From Bacteroidota bacterium (GTDB lineage Bacteria; Bacteroidota; Bacteroidia; Chitinophagales; LD1): a stretch of 64,000 bases of DNA. Within the stretch, counting starts at the first letter, position 1; each line of letters starts with the position of its first letter. Positions 34,750 through 44,500 of the stretch are shown piece by piece. Where the stretch lies: positions 62,001-126,000 of the forward strand of contig JADJZU010000003.1 in NCBI GenBank assembly GCA_016715625.1, read 5' to 3'. The translations under genes were made by a program, and so were the position numbers. A model generated the notes under the pieces. The model was not told the origin of the DNA. It was given only the letters and a program-made list of their open reading frames with translations, and ran no database searches.

Positions 34750-36444
34750 ATGACGAAAAAACTACGCATGAAAAATTACTGTTATTTATTTTTTAGTCTG
34801 CTAAGCATCCTTATAAATCTCAATGCGGAAGCTCAATCGCTTTTAGACCAAAAGAAAAACTATACCAGAGCTGATTCGCTAAGAGGGTCTTTGAATGAAT
34901 ACCGAAGCTGTTATGATGTTACTTTTTATGAGCTCAACATAATTATAGACACCTCTGAAAGAACCGTTACCGGCTCTAATAAAATAACCTTTAACGTGGA
35001 GCAGGACTTCAACACCATGCAAGTTGATTTGTTCGAAAACATGAGCATCATTCAAATAGCCATGGCCGGCAAAGAGTTAAAATACAGAAGGGAATTCAAT
35101 GCCGTTTTCGTTGAGATGCCGGATAAAATGGAGGCAGGCACAGTAGGGGAAATAGAAGTTCATTATCATGGTAAACCAATTATTGCCAAGCGAGCTCCCT
35201 GGGATGGTGGCTTTAGCTGGAGTAATGATCGGGAGGGTAATCAATGGATTGCTGTATCGTGTGAAGGCGTGGGAGCCAGTTTGTGGTGGCCCTGCAAAGA
35301 TTATTTGGGCGATGAGCCGGATAGCATGAGCATCGCATGTACTACACCAGCTAATTTGAAGTGCATTTCCAACGGAACGCTCCTGTTTGACAGGCGAAAC
35401 GATAACGGTACCCGAACGGCTCGTTGGTTTGTTCACTACCCTATAAACAATTACAATGTGACGCTGAATATCGGCAACTACAAACATATTCACGATGAAT
35501 ACGAAGCCATGGATGGTGAACTCCTTTCGCTTGATTACTATGTGATGCCATACAATGAAGCAGCTGCACGGAAGCAGTTGACACAAGTAAAACCAATCCT
35601 CCGCTGTTACGAAAAATATTTGGGCAAATACCCTTTCTGGAACGATGGTTATGCACTGGTGGAAACACCTTATCTGGGGATGGAACATCAAGGTGCCATT
35701 GCCTATGGCAACATGTATAAAGCCGGCTATGCCGGTATGGATTTTTCGCGAATCGGGCTCGATTTTGATTATATCATCATTCACGAAACAGGACACGAAT
35801 GGTGGGGAAATTCTGTGAGTTGTCGCGATATTGCGGATATGTGGATTCATGAAGGTTTTTGCACTTACTCCGAAGCCATCTACGTAGAATGTATGTATGG
35901 ATACGAAACAGCCCTTCGTTATATTAACGCAAAGAAGCCTACCGTTGACAATAAGAGTCCAGTTGTTGGAATTTATGGCGTAAATGAAGAAGGTGATGGG
36001 GACATGTATAATAAAGGGATGCTTTTTCTTAACACACTCCGATACATCATCAATGACGACCCCGAGTGGTGGAGTATGATAAAATGCATGAGTGACACGA
36101 CATTCAAAAGAAGGAATGTTACTTACGAAGATGTAGAGCGCTATTTTAGCTTGAAGAGTAAAAAGAATTTATCTCTCATCTTTGAACAGTATTTGAAAAA
36201 TGCTGCTATACCGGTGTTTCAATACGAGTTGAGAAAAATAAAGGGGAAAGAATACGAATTGCGTTACCGGTGGCAGGCAGATGTGGATGGATTTGAAATG
36301 CCGGTTTTTATTTCCACAGGAACTAACAGCAGTAATCAAATTAATGTAACGCAAGATTGGCAATCTATGCCACTCACACTCAAAAAACCGACCGACTTTA
36401 TAGTCAACGATCGGCTTAGCTATATAAAAGTAAGTGCGTTGTAA
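34750..36444 (+). CDS. Secreted M1-family zinc aminopeptidase
   Basis: A 564-residue exported peptidase with signal peptide YCYLFFSLLSILINLNAEAQ. The zinc site is HETGHEWWG (His345, Glu346, His349) with the third ligand Glu368 in WIHEGF. The substrate N-terminus motif is GMEHQGAIAYG (residues 310-320), the equivalent of GAMEN. An N-terminal beta domain precedes the catalytic part, and the protein lacks the long C-terminal helical domain of PepN, like other compact M1 enzymes of Bacteroidota. Methionine 7 is an alternative start. It probably degrades peptides in the periplasm. Confidence 0.95.
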   Translation: MTKKLRMKNYCYLFFSLLSILINLNAEAQSLLDQKKNYTRADSLRGSLNEYRSCYDVTFYELNIIIDTSERTVTGSNKITFNVEQDFNTMQVDLFENMSIIQIAMAGKELKYRREFNAVFVEMPDKMEAGTVGEIEVHYHGKPIIAKRAPWDGGFSWSNDREGNQWIAVSCEGVGASLWWPCKDYLGDEPDSMSIACTTPANLKCISNGTLLFDRRNDNGTRTARWFVHYPINNYNVTLNIGNYKHIHDEYEAMDGELLSLDYYVMPYNEAAARKQLTQVKPILRCYEKYLGKYPFWNDGYALVETPYLGMEHQGAIAYGNMYKAGYAGMDFSRIGLDFDYIIIHETGHEWWGNSVSCRDIADMWIHEGFCTYSEAIYVECMYGYETALRYINAKKPTVDNKSPVVGIYGVNEEGDGDMYNKGMLFLNTLRYIINDDPEWWSMIKCMSDTTFKRRNVTYEDVERYFSLKSKKNLSLIFEQYLKNAAIPVFQYELRKIKGKEYELRYRWQADVDGFEMPVFISTGTNSSNQINVTQDWQSMPLTLKKPTDFIVNDRLSYIKVSAL

Positions 36445-36468
36445 ATACAAAACCAAAATCAAAAACAA

Positions 36469-36873
36469 ATGGTTGAAATAAACTTAAACTGGGTAGCTGA
36501 TGAAAAATTTGACATACAGCAAAACGGCAAAATACTTCGTATAGATGCGGCCCCCGAAGAAGAATCTACCGGGTTCCGGCCAAAGGCGCTTATCTTGTCT
36601 TCTCTTGCGGGGTGCACAGCGATTGACGTTGTGGAACTACTTAAAAAAATGCGTATTGAGTTTTCCGATTTTCGAATTGAGGTAAAAGCTGAAATGTCGG
36701 AAGAACATCCAAAAGTATATCATACGATTTACCTCACCTATCGCATTAGATTGAACGAACCGGACAGACCGAAAATGCAAAAGGCGGTCGACTTATCGCA
36801 AGATAAATACTGCGGTGTAAGTGCCATGATCAGGAAATTTGCGACACTGCATGTGAATATTGAATATTTATAG
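36469..36873 (+). CDS. OsmC-family peroxiredoxin-like protein
   Basis: A 134-residue cytoplasmic protein with the two redox cysteines of the OsmC/Ohr superfamily: Cys49 in SSLAGCTAIDVVELLKK and Cys115 in DKYCGVSAM. These reduce organic hydroperoxides in characterised members. The spacing and short length match the YhfA-like or OsmC branch better than Ohr. It lies 24 bp after the M1 peptidase and 28 bp before the cytochrome gene, so the three may be co-transcribed. Confidence 0.92.
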   Translation: MVEINLNWVADEKFDIQQNGKILRIDAAPEEESTGFRPKALILSSLAGCTAIDVVELLKKMRIEFSDFRIEVKAEMSEEHPKVYHTIYLTYRIRLNEPDRPKMQKAVDLSQDKYCGVSAMIRKFATLHVNIEYL

Positions 36874-36901
36874 ATTGCACACCTAAAAAATATAAAGCGA
36901 T

Positions 36902-37534
36902 ATGTATACCGGTTTACTACACACTCACAAACTAGTTGTTGTTCTTTTCCTTCTTCATTATGTGGTAAAACTTGTCTTGTTACTACTGAACCGCAACGAA
37001 CAGTTGGCTAATTACAGCAAGCGAACCAAGGTGACCGAAATGGCCATCAGTGCTTTGTTCCTGATTACAGGGTTATGGATGATGGGAACTTCTATTATGA
37101 AAGGTGGGAGCGTTTCTACTTTACAGATAATTAAACTGGTATGCGTTTTTAGCTCCATACCGCTGGCTATCATCGGATTTAAGCGAAGTAATAAGTTGCT
37201 GGCTGTATTGGCCGTATTGTTGATCATAGCGGCCTACGGCTTGGCGGAAGTAAATAAAAAGAAAAAAGCCGGTGGTGCTGTGAATACCGAAACCGCAGGC
37301 AGTACTTTAGAAGCCGGCAAACTGGTATACCAGGATAAATGTATGCAGTGCCATGGTAGCGATGGTGCAGCTGGAATTAGTGGTGCTAAAGCACTTGGGC
37401 AAACCAGTTTGACGGCCGATGAGCAAAAAGCAATTGTGAAATCAGGCAAAAACTCAATGCCGGCATTTGGAGAAACCATTACAGAAGAACAGACTATGGC
37501 CGTGATAGAATATGTAGCTACTTTTAAGCAATAA
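36902..37534 (+). CDS. Membrane-anchored cytochrome c, SirB-like N-terminus
   Basis: A 210-residue protein with four hydrophobic helices in the first 120 residues (VVVLFLLHYVVKLVLLLL; AISALFLITGLWMMG; IIKLVCVFSSIPLAIIGF; LLAVLAVLLIIAAYGLA), resembling the SirB family. A c-type cytochrome domain follows, with heme motif CMQCH (Cys147, Cys150, His151) and axial ligand Met186 in NSMPAFG. The heme domain should face the periplasm. The early HTHK histidine and paired helices may bind another cofactor or quinone. It ends a likely three-gene run and is followed by a strong terminator. Confidence 0.87.
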   Translation: MYTGLLHTHKLVVVLFLLHYVVKLVLLLLNRNEQLANYSKRTKVTEMAISALFLITGLWMMGTSIMKGGSVSTLQIIKLVCVFSSIPLAIIGFKRSNKLLAVLAVLLIIAAYGLAEVNKKKKAGGAVNTETAGSTLEAGKLVYQDKCMQCHGSDGAAGISGAKALGQTSLTADEQKAIVKSGKNSMPAFGETITEEQTMAVIEYVATFKQ

Positions 37535-37553
37535 TCATTCATTCCCTACAAAC

Positions 37554-37588
37554 AAAATCCCCGCGTGATATTTCACGCGGGGATTTTA
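37554..37588. terminator. Bidirectional terminator after the cytochrome gene
   Basis: AAAATCCCCGCGTGA and TCACGCGGGGATTTT form a 15-bp perfect stem with a 5-base loop. It lies between the convergent cytochrome and ABC ATPase genes and would serve both. Confidence 0.92.
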
Positions 37589-37609
37589 TTTTGTAGTAAT
37601 AGGCTAGCT

Positions 37610-39406
37610 CTATCGGGAACGTACTGATAGTCTGGCTTGAATATCGGATAGCTCCCCTTTAGGAATGGCGGCAATGAGGCGCTGAGTATATTCCTTCTGC
37701 GGGTTGTTGTATATCTCATCGCTGATTCCCATTTCTTCAATCTTTCCTTTGTTCATCACTACCATTCGGTCGCTCATGAATTTCACCACTGATAAATCAT
37801 GTGATATAAAGATGTAGGTAAACTTGAACTCCTCTCGCAGTTGAATCAGCAAGTTTAAAACCTGCGCCTGCACACTCACATCCAAGGCACTCACCGATTC
37901 GTCACAAATAATGAATTTGGGATTGAGCGACAAAGCCCGGGCAATACAAATACGCTGACGCTGACCGCCTGAAAACTCGTGTGGGTAACGGTTAAAATGT
38001 TCCGGCTTCATATTCACCTTTTCTAAAAGGTCAATCACTTTGTCTTTGCGTTCCTTTTCACTCGAGTAAACACCATGCACGGTCATAGGCTCCATAATTG
38101 CACTGCCCACTGTAATTCTAGGGTTCAACGAAGAGTAAGGATCCTGAAAAATAATTTGCATGTGCTTACGAATATCCATCATCTCCTTATTGTTCAAATC
38201 CAGAAGGTTGCGGCCATCAAAATGAATTTCGCCACCGTGGGCAGGCACTAATCGCAATATCGTTCTTCCCAATGTAGTTTTTCCGCAACCGCTCTCACCT
38301 ACGAGACCTAAAGTCTCCCCCTCATGCACATCAAAACTTACATCATCCACTGCTTTAACGTAGTCAATGGCTTTTCCAAAGAAATTCTTCTGAGTCGGGA
38401 ACCAGGTTTGCACATTTTTCACTTGCAGTATTGGCTTACGAGCCATCACCGTTTCACGTCTGGCTTTAGTCACTTCATCGCTGATAACCACTGCATTAAT
38501 TGCATCGGCAACACTCGTATGCTTTTCAATTAATGTTCCATCCTCTTTCTCCTCCATAAAATCAACCACTGTGGGTAATTTACTTAAGCGCTTTCCAAGA
38601 GGTGGTCGGCAGGCTAGCAAACTACGGGTATATGGGTGTTGTGGATTTCCGAAAATATCAAGCACAGTTCCCTGCTCCACTATTTTGCCTTTATACATCA
38701 CCAGCACACGGTCGGCAATTTCGGCTATCACACCCAAATCGTGTGTAATAAACATGATACTGCTGTCAATTTCCCCTTTCAAACTAGCCATTAAATCAAG
38801 AATGGTAGCCTGCACAGTAACATCCAGCGCTGTGGTTGGTTCATCGGCAATGAGGATGGAAGGATTGCAACTCATGGCCATGGCAATCATGACCCGTTGT
38901 TTTTGCCCGCCCGATAACTGGTGCGGGTAAGCATCTAAAATACGCTGTGGGTTGGGTAACTTAACTTTCTCAAACATACGAAGGGTGATTTCCTGCGCCT
39001 GTTTTTTACTCATTTTCTGGTGCAGCATAATTGCCTCCACCACCTGATCGCCACAGGTAAACACCGGGTTGAGCGAAGTCATAGGTTCTTGAAATATCAT
39101 GGATATTTCATTGCCTCTGAATTTTCGCATTTCCTCTTCGCTGATTTTTGTTAAGTCAACTTTCGACCCATCTTTCTGGTAAAAATTGATTTCACCAGAT
39201 ACAATACGACCCGGTGGGTCGGGTATCAAACGCATCACCGACAAGGAAGTAACCGACTTTCCGGAGCCGGATTCACCTACAATACCTATCGTTTCGCCCC
39301 GATTCAGCGTAAAACTGATATCATTCACCGCTTTCACAATCCCACCATCCGTTTTAAACTCGGTAACTAAATTCTTTACCTCCAGTAGTAATTTTCCGTT
39401 GCTCAT
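37610..39406 (-). CDS. Double ABC ATPase of a peptide/nickel-type importer
   Basis: A 598-residue fusion of two ABC domains, similar to YejF or GsiA and to fused OppD-OppF. Domain 1 has Walker A GESGSGKS and signature LSGGQKQRVMIA with Walker B ILIADEPTTAL. Domain 2 has GESGCGKTT and FSGGQRQRICIARAL with FIICDESVSAL. QEPMTSLNP and QDPYSSLNP are the OppD/OppF-type Q-loops. Between the two domains is a typical C-terminal extension motif (GNPQHPYTRSLLACRPPLG). No permease or binding protein lies alongside, so the substrate is unknown. Confidence 0.94.
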   Translation of the reverse strand: MSNGKLLLEVKNLVTEFKTDGGIVKAVNDISFTLNRGETIGIVGESGSGKSVTSLSVMRLIPDPPGRIVSGEINFYQKDGSKVDLTKISEEEMRKFRGNEISMIFQEPMTSLNPVFTCGDQVVEAIMLHQKMSKKQAQEITLRMFEKVKLPNPQRILDAYPHQLSGGQKQRVMIAMAMSCNPSILIADEPTTALDVTVQATILDLMASLKGEIDSSIMFITHDLGVIAEIADRVLVMYKGKIVEQGTVLDIFGNPQHPYTRSLLACRPPLGKRLSKLPTVVDFMEEKEDGTLIEKHTSVADAINAVVISDEVTKARRETVMARKPILQVKNVQTWFPTQKNFFGKAIDYVKAVDDVSFDVHEGETLGLVGESGCGKTTLGRTILRLVPAHGGEIHFDGRNLLDLNNKEMMDIRKHMQIIFQDPYSSLNPRITVGSAIMEPMTVHGVYSSEKERKDKVIDLLEKVNMKPEHFNRYPHEFSGGQRQRICIARALSLNPKFIICDESVSALDVSVQAQVLNLLIQLREEFKFTYIFISHDLSVVKFMSDRMVVMNKGKIEEMGISDEIYNNPQKEYTQRLIAAIPKGELSDIQARLSVRSR

Positions 39407-39556
39407 TGACGTATTTCTTATGCGGTGAAAATATTCTTATTAAAAAGGTTTGCAAAAAAGTATCACTGCTGTATTCATCGCATAGATTTCCACGAAGATT
39501 TCATTCCTCTAAATCATACATAAACACCAATCTACCTTAACAGGTGAAAAACTGGT

Positions 39557-39587
39557 GTTGTATAAAATTTGGCTGGGAATAGATTTG
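39557..39587 (+). promoter_or_regulatory. Bacteroidota-type promoter for the 39620 gene
   Basis: TTG at 39558-39560 followed after 19 bases by TAGATTTG at 39580-39587. The predicted start is near 39594, 26 bases before the ATG at 39620. Confidence 0.6.
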
Positions 39588-39619
39588 CATTACTTTTAAC
39601 AAACAAAACTTAAACAAAC

Positions 39620-40540
39620 ATGGAAAATAACTCAGGCGGAGGAAATAAGATTTATGTAGTCATCATCGCTTTACTTTTGCTCATCAATGGAGGCGGAGGT
39701 TATTTGCTTTGGAAGGAGAACAAGGGCAAAAAAGATGAAATAGCACAAAAAGAAGTTCTGCAAAAGCAGTTTACTGAGAAAACACTTCAGCTTGACTCTT
39801 TATCGCTCGAACTTGACCAGTTTAAGGGTAAAAATGCAGAGTTGGACAGCATTATTATAGCACAACAAAATCAAATTGAAGAGCAGAAGAAGAAAATTCA
39901 GGCCGTTTTGGGTAGTGCCGGTATGAACAAAAAGAAGCTGGAGGAGGCAAACAAGTTGATTGCTGAGTATCAAGCTACTATTGCTGATATGCAGACAAAA
40001 ATTGCAGAACTGACGAAGCAAAACGAACAATTATCGTCTCAAAATCAGCAGTTATCGACCGATTTGAGTGCTGAAAAAGCAACCACAGCCCAGTTAACCG
40101 AAACCAATACGGTGCTTTCCAAAAAAGTGGAATTGGGTTCGTTACTTCAACTCAGAAACATGGAGGTTTTAGCTATTCGTAAGAAAGCGAACGGTAAAGA
40201 AGTGGATGTAAACAGAGTGAAACAGGCAGAAAGTTTAAAAATCAGTTTTGAAACCGGTGATAATAAAGTGCTAGAGAATGGACCTTTGAGTCTATATATT
40301 CGGGTATTAAATCCAAAAGGAGAAACAATTTCGGTAGCAGACCAGGGTTCAGGAACATTGAAACTGACAGAGTCGGGCGAAGTAGTGCAGTTCAGCAAAA
40401 AGGCAGACTTTGATTGGACTCAAAGCAATAAAAAGATAGTTGTATACTGGAGTCAGAACATTCAGGATGCCGGGACTTACAAAGTAGAAGTGTATCAAAC
40501 AGGATACTTAGTAGGCAAAGGAGAAGTAGCGCTTAAATAA
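39620..40540 (+). CDS. Membrane-anchored coiled-coil protein of unknown function
   Basis: A 306-residue protein with one N-terminal membrane helix (KIYVVIIALLLLINGGGGYL, residues about 10-30). A long coiled coil (about residues 45-165) is rich in Gln, Lys, Glu and Leu. A C-terminal globular part has beta strands (ENGPLSLYIRVLNPKGETI, YKVEVYQTGYLVGKGEVALK). I do not recognise the family, although proteins of this layout are common in Bacteroidota and some are linked to the cell envelope. It has its own promoter and is followed by a long palindromic hairpin. Confidence 0.8.
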   Translation: MENNSGGGNKIYVVIIALLLLINGGGGYLLWKENKGKKDEIAQKEVLQKQFTEKTLQLDSLSLELDQFKGKNAELDSIIIAQQNQIEEQKKKIQAVLGSAGMNKKKLEEANKLIAEYQATIADMQTKIAELTKQNEQLSSQNQQLSTDLSAEKATTAQLTETNTVLSKKVELGSLLQLRNMEVLAIRKKANGKEVDVNRVKQAESLKISFETGDNKVLENGPLSLYIRVLNPKGETISVADQGSGTLKLTESGEVVQFSKKADFDWTQSNKKIVVYWSQNIQDAGTYKVEVYQTGYLVGKGEVALK

Positions 40541-40559
40541 ACCATCAAGATTATTTTGG

Positions 40560-40603
40560 TATTAATCAAGAAGCCCCGCATGTGCGGGGCTTCTTGATTA
40601 ATA
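40560..40603 (+). terminator. 21-bp perfect inverted repeat (probable terminator)
   Basis: Arms 40560-40580 and 40583-40603 are exact reverse complements around the 2-base centre TG, beginning TATTAATCAAG and including the GCCCCGC core. The stem has no long T tract. It lies 20 bases after the coiled-coil gene stop and probably folds in RNA as a terminator or 3' stabiliser. Confidence 0.7.
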
Positions 40604-40687
40604 GTAGAAATTAGAGCCTATTCTATAAAACATCTTCAAAAAAGCTACTTCAAATTAGATTACCATTGTATTATCATTCCTGCATTC

Positions 40688-43112
40688 ATGAAATATTTAT
40701 TGACTCTTTTGGTATGGGCGATTTTCATTACTGCAAAAGCGCAGACTTTTTCCCAGGTTTTTAATCAAGCTATTCCGGATGATGGAAGCACTGTAATGTA
40801 TTTAGTTCCGGTAAGTGGCTTACCAACTGCCATTGACACAAACTTTGGTTTGGAGGGAATATGTATTCAAATGACACACACCTGGGATGATGATATGGAA
40901 GTGAAACTGATGTCGCCCGATGGCACCACCGTTCTAATGTTTACACGTAGGAGGCGATGGGGATGATTTTAATGTAACTTGCTTAAATGGGGCGGCTACT
41001 CAATCCATTTCGCAGGGTGCTGCTCCTTTCAACGGTTCTTACCGACCCATGGGTGATATGGGACTATTCAACAATGGACAAAATCCAAACGGAAACTGGA
41101 CACTTATTTTGCACGATACTTACCCATTTGCCGATGAAGGATTTCTGATTGGATGGGGAGTAATATTTGGCACCCAGCCAGTACATCCTTTCGTTTTTCC
41201 CTCCTCCAATTTACCAATTGTAAAAATCACTACACAAAATAGCGTTGTAATTCCCAATGATCCGAAGATAGAAGCCGATTTTGTAATTATTGACCATGGC
41301 AGCGGGATAAGAAATTATGTAAATGATACTGTGTATGCCTATCAAGGTAAAATGCTTGTAGAACTGCAAGGATTTAGCGGGCCCTCTTATCCCAAGAAAA
41401 ATTATGACTTTGATTTGATTGATGCCAACGGAAATAAAATTAACACTCCACTGCTAGGTATGCCGGCAGAAAACGATTGGATTTTAAAAGCAGAATATTT
41501 GGATGCATCACTGATGGCTAACCCCTTAACGTATGAGTTAAGCAGACGCATGGGTTTATATGCTCCACGAACCAAATACTGCGAGGTAATGGTGAATAAC
41601 GAATATGTTGGCGTCTATTCACTTACCGAAAAAGTAAAACGGAGTGCAGAACGACTAAATATCGCCAAACTGAACCCGGAAGATACAACCGGAATTGAAT
41701 TAACCGGTGGATATATCATTGAAATGAATATAAACGGAGATGCCCCGGCCTGGACATCCAATTTTTTACCTATCAACTATTCAACTTGTTCACTCAACGT
41801 AGAGTTTAAAGAGGTTTACCCAAAACAAGGAACAATACATCCCAAACAACACAACTATATTAAAAGCTATGTAGATAGTTTTGAGTTGGCCTTACATGAT
41901 GGTTCTATCGGGTTACAACACTGGCGGGATTTCATATCCGAAAAATCATTCATTGACTTTCAGATTGTGAATGAATTCAGTGCAAACTATGATAGTTATG
42001 GTCGCAGCACTTACCTCTATAAAGAGAAATCTACCGATGGAAACCAATTACATATTGGACCACCTTGGGATTATGACCGGGCGTTTGCATCAGGCACCCA
42101 AACAGGTTGGGTTTGGGAAATCACTCACTTAGGTTGGCCGTTCCCTTTTTGGTGGAGCCAGCTAAACAACGATTCAGTGTATCAAAGAAAACTCTATTGC
42201 CGTTGGTCCACCTTGCGCATGAATGTCTTGAGCACGGACTCATTCATGCACTTTATTGATTCTACATCCTACATGCTGCAAGAAGCAGCAGCAAGGAATT
42301 TTACAAAATGGGGAGAACTGGGCGTTACAGACTATAACTCACCTGTCCTCAATTTCAAAAACTTCATACAAGACCGATTACAGTGGATGGATAATAACAT
42401 TTTGCCGCATGGCGCTATTGTTCCTGCACTCGCTATAAACGACACAATAGTTTGTCAAAATGGCACTATAGACATAAGTATCGGCAACCAATACTCCTAC
42501 AGTTGGAATACCAACCAGCACACTTCCGCGATATCGATAGCTACATCTGGCCTTTATAGTGTAAGTGTGAAAGATGGCTACGGTTGCTCCGCATCATCTG
42601 ATTTTCAAGTAACGGTAAGCACACCAGATGCAACATTTGGATGGACAGAAGATTCTATCTCTAGCTACACCTTTGTACCCAATCAAGTATCCAACGTAAC
42701 CTATGTGTGGAACTTTGGTGATGGCAACACTGCAAAGGATGTACCCGCTACCCATGCATACGATACAACGGGGCTGTACATCGTCACACTATCAGTAACC
42801 GACACATTAGGTTGCACAGCTTCATCTACAGATACCATAACTGTAACACCATTTACGTCTACCGATAAACTTGTTGCTGGTTTCAACAACCATGTGACTC
42901 CCAACCCGTTTACCCATCAACTAGAAGTAACTACATCAATCCTAAATGTGCACTTAGAGGCAAGAGATGTAACTGGTAAACTTGTATTTGAAAAAACTTG
43001 TGAAGACTACCACACCCGAATTGAAACGAATCAATGGAGTTCCGGATTTTATTTTCTAAAAATAAACAAGGAAGGATTTCCGACCCTGATTAGTAAAGTA
43101 GTAAAGCAATAG
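40688..43112 (+). CDS. Secreted CotH-kinase-like protein with P domain and type A T9SS tail (one frameshift)
   Basis: A signal peptide (YLLTLLVWAIFITAKAQ) and the first part of a proprotein-convertase P-type beta domain (HTWDDDMEVKLMSPDGTTVL) are in one frame. The next frame, entered near 40950, completes it (GGDGDDFNVTCLNG, GNWTLILHDTYPFADEGFL). The central region is CotH-like: ELQGFSGPSYPKKNYDF, ENDWILKAEYLD, and HIGPPWDYDRAF with the kinase-type DR pair. A PKD domain (VTYVWNFGDGNTAKDVPATH) and a C-terminal type A sorting domain (HVTPNPFTHQLEV to FPTLISKVVKQ) complete it. Removing one base gives 807 residues. CotH enzymes phosphorylate spore-coat proteins in Bacillus; the substrate of secreted forms is unknown. 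Confidence 0.87.
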
Positions 43113-43122
43113 CCGTTTTTTT

Positions 43123-43785
43123 CTAATTGCGAAAACAATAGCTGATAATATTAGCGCCCATTTTTAAAGCGCGTTCATGTATCTCAGGAGTATCTTTATG
43201 AACGGAGGGGTCTTCCCAACCATCCCCTAAATCGCTTTCATAAGTGTATAGCACTACGAGGCGTCCTTCATAAAAAAGTCCAAAGGCCTGAGGTGGTTTA
43301 TTGTCATGTTCATGCGTTTTGGGTAAGCCTTTGGAGAAATCATATTTCTGATGAAAGATGGGATGTGAGAAAGGCAACTCTACAAGTTTGGTACCTGGAA
43401 ATAAATTTTCCAACTGGGGACGAATAAACTTATCCATTCCATAATTGTCATCGGCATGAAGAAAACCACCCGCAATAAGATAGGCTTTCAAATTCTCTAA
43501 CTCTTGTGAATTAAAGACCACATTACCATGACCGGTCATATGCACCAAGGGATAATTAAACAACTCCGCACTGCCGACCTCTACGGTAGGTGGATCGGAC
43601 TGCAAATTCATATTCAAATTTCGGTTGCAAAATTTTATAAGATTAGGTAAGGAGGTTGGATTAGCATACCAATCTCCTCCCCCATTATATTTGAGTAAAG
43701 CAATTTTTAAGGGCTTATCGGTGGGAGTAATAAACGATGCACAAAAAAAGAAACTAAAAAAAAGAAACACCACTCTGCTATTCAT
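43123..43785 (-). CDS. Secreted DUF4159 family protein
   Basis: A 220-residue exported protein (signal peptide MNSRVVFLFFSFFFCASFIT) with the features of DUF4159: IALLKYNGGGDWYANPTSLP at the mature N-terminus, YPLVHMTGHGNVVFN and LKAYLIAGGFLHADDNYGMD. The fold resembles ThuA/GATase-like glutamine amidotransferase relatives, and conserved Gly-His-Gly and His-Ala-Asp-Asp motifs are present. The function of the family is unknown. It is the last gene of the minus-strand run that begins with the PorP/SprF-like gene, 7 bp after rsmE. Confidence 0.86.
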   Translation of the reverse strand: MNSRVVFLFFSFFFCASFITPTDKPLKIALLKYNGGGDWYANPTSLPNLIKFCNRNLNMNLQSDPPTVEVGSAELFNYPLVHMTGHGNVVFNSQELENLKAYLIAGGFLHADDNYGMDKFIRPQLENLFPGTKLVELPFSHPIFHQKYDFSKGLPKTHEHDNKPPQAFGLFYEGRLVVLYTYESDLGDGWEDPSVHKDTPEIHERALKMGANIISYCFRN

Positions 43786-43792
43786 ATCGCGA

Positions 43793-44491
43793 TCATTGAT
43801 TATTCAAATTAAAAATACACGAAACAAATATACCTGCCGTTTCCAATCGCAATCTACTGCTGCCGAGCGTTACCGTGTTAAATCCATTTTGAATCGCCTG
43901 CTTCACTTCTGCACTATCAAAATCTCCTTCGGGGCCTATTAATACAAGCACATCCTGCCGGGGTGTACAGACGTCTTTTAGATGAACCTGCTCATCGGCA
44001 CACCAGGCTATAAATTTTAAAGCCTGAGTGGGTTGTTGCACAAAATTCTCAAATGAGGTAATCGGACGAAGTGTTGGAATTTTATACTTCAAACTCTGCT
44101 TGCAGGCTGCCAATAACACTTTCTCTATTCTATCAGCACGAAGTTCCTTTCGCTCACTATGCTTGCAGATTATCGGAGTAATAACATCCACTCCAATTTC
44201 GCAGGCTTTTTCGGCAAACCACTCGAAGCGTTCTATATTTTTGGGCGGGGCGATAGCCAGATGCAAACCGGGTTTATTAAGAGCACCCGATTGTAGTACA
44301 TCAGCCACAAATATCAGTGCTTGTCTTTTATCTAAAGCATCAATCCGGGCCAAAAACAAATTTCCCAACCCATCAAAAACTTTAACCTCATCGCCCACCG
44401 ACATACGCAACACGTGCAGATGATGAAGTTCTGAATCCGGCAAAGAATAATGTTGGTGGCTGACCGCACCCGGTGCGTAAAACAAATTCAT
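43793..44491 (-). CDS. rsmE: 16S rRNA (uracil1498-N3)-methyltransferase
   Basis: SPOUT-family methyltransferase that methylates U1498 in the decoding region of 16S rRNA. The 232-residue protein has an N-terminal PUA-like beta domain (HHLHVLRMSVGDEVKVFDG) and the C-terminal knotted domain with VLIGPEGDFDSAEV and LGSSRLRLETAGI, which bind SAM. The family usually shows LGxRILRTETA, so SRLRLETA here is a mild variant. It lies between OmpA-like and DUF4159 genes, probably as part of one transcript, without an evident functional link. Confidence 0.95.
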   Translation of the reverse strand: MNLFYAPGAVSHQHYSLPDSELHHLHVLRMSVGDEVKVFDGLGNLFLARIDALDKRQALIFVADVLQSGALNKPGLHLAIAPPKNIERFEWFAEKACEIGVDVITPIICKHSERKELRADRIEKVLLAACKQSLKYKIPTLRPITSFENFVQQPTQALKFIAWCADEQVHLKDVCTPRQDVLVLIGPEGDFDSAEVKQAIQNGFNTVTLGSSRLRLETAGIFVSCIFNLNNQ

Positions 44492-44500
44492 CAGAATAGC

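Noticed and set aside
35077..35850. 257-codon open frame on the minus strand opposite the M1 peptidase
   Set aside because: Shadow of the conserved catalytic region; composition is not protein-like and no promoter or family match is visible.
40560..40603. The 21-bp palindrome as a replication origin or attachment site
   Set aside because: It follows a stop codon directly, has no neighbouring direct repeats or integrase, and best fits an RNA hairpin.
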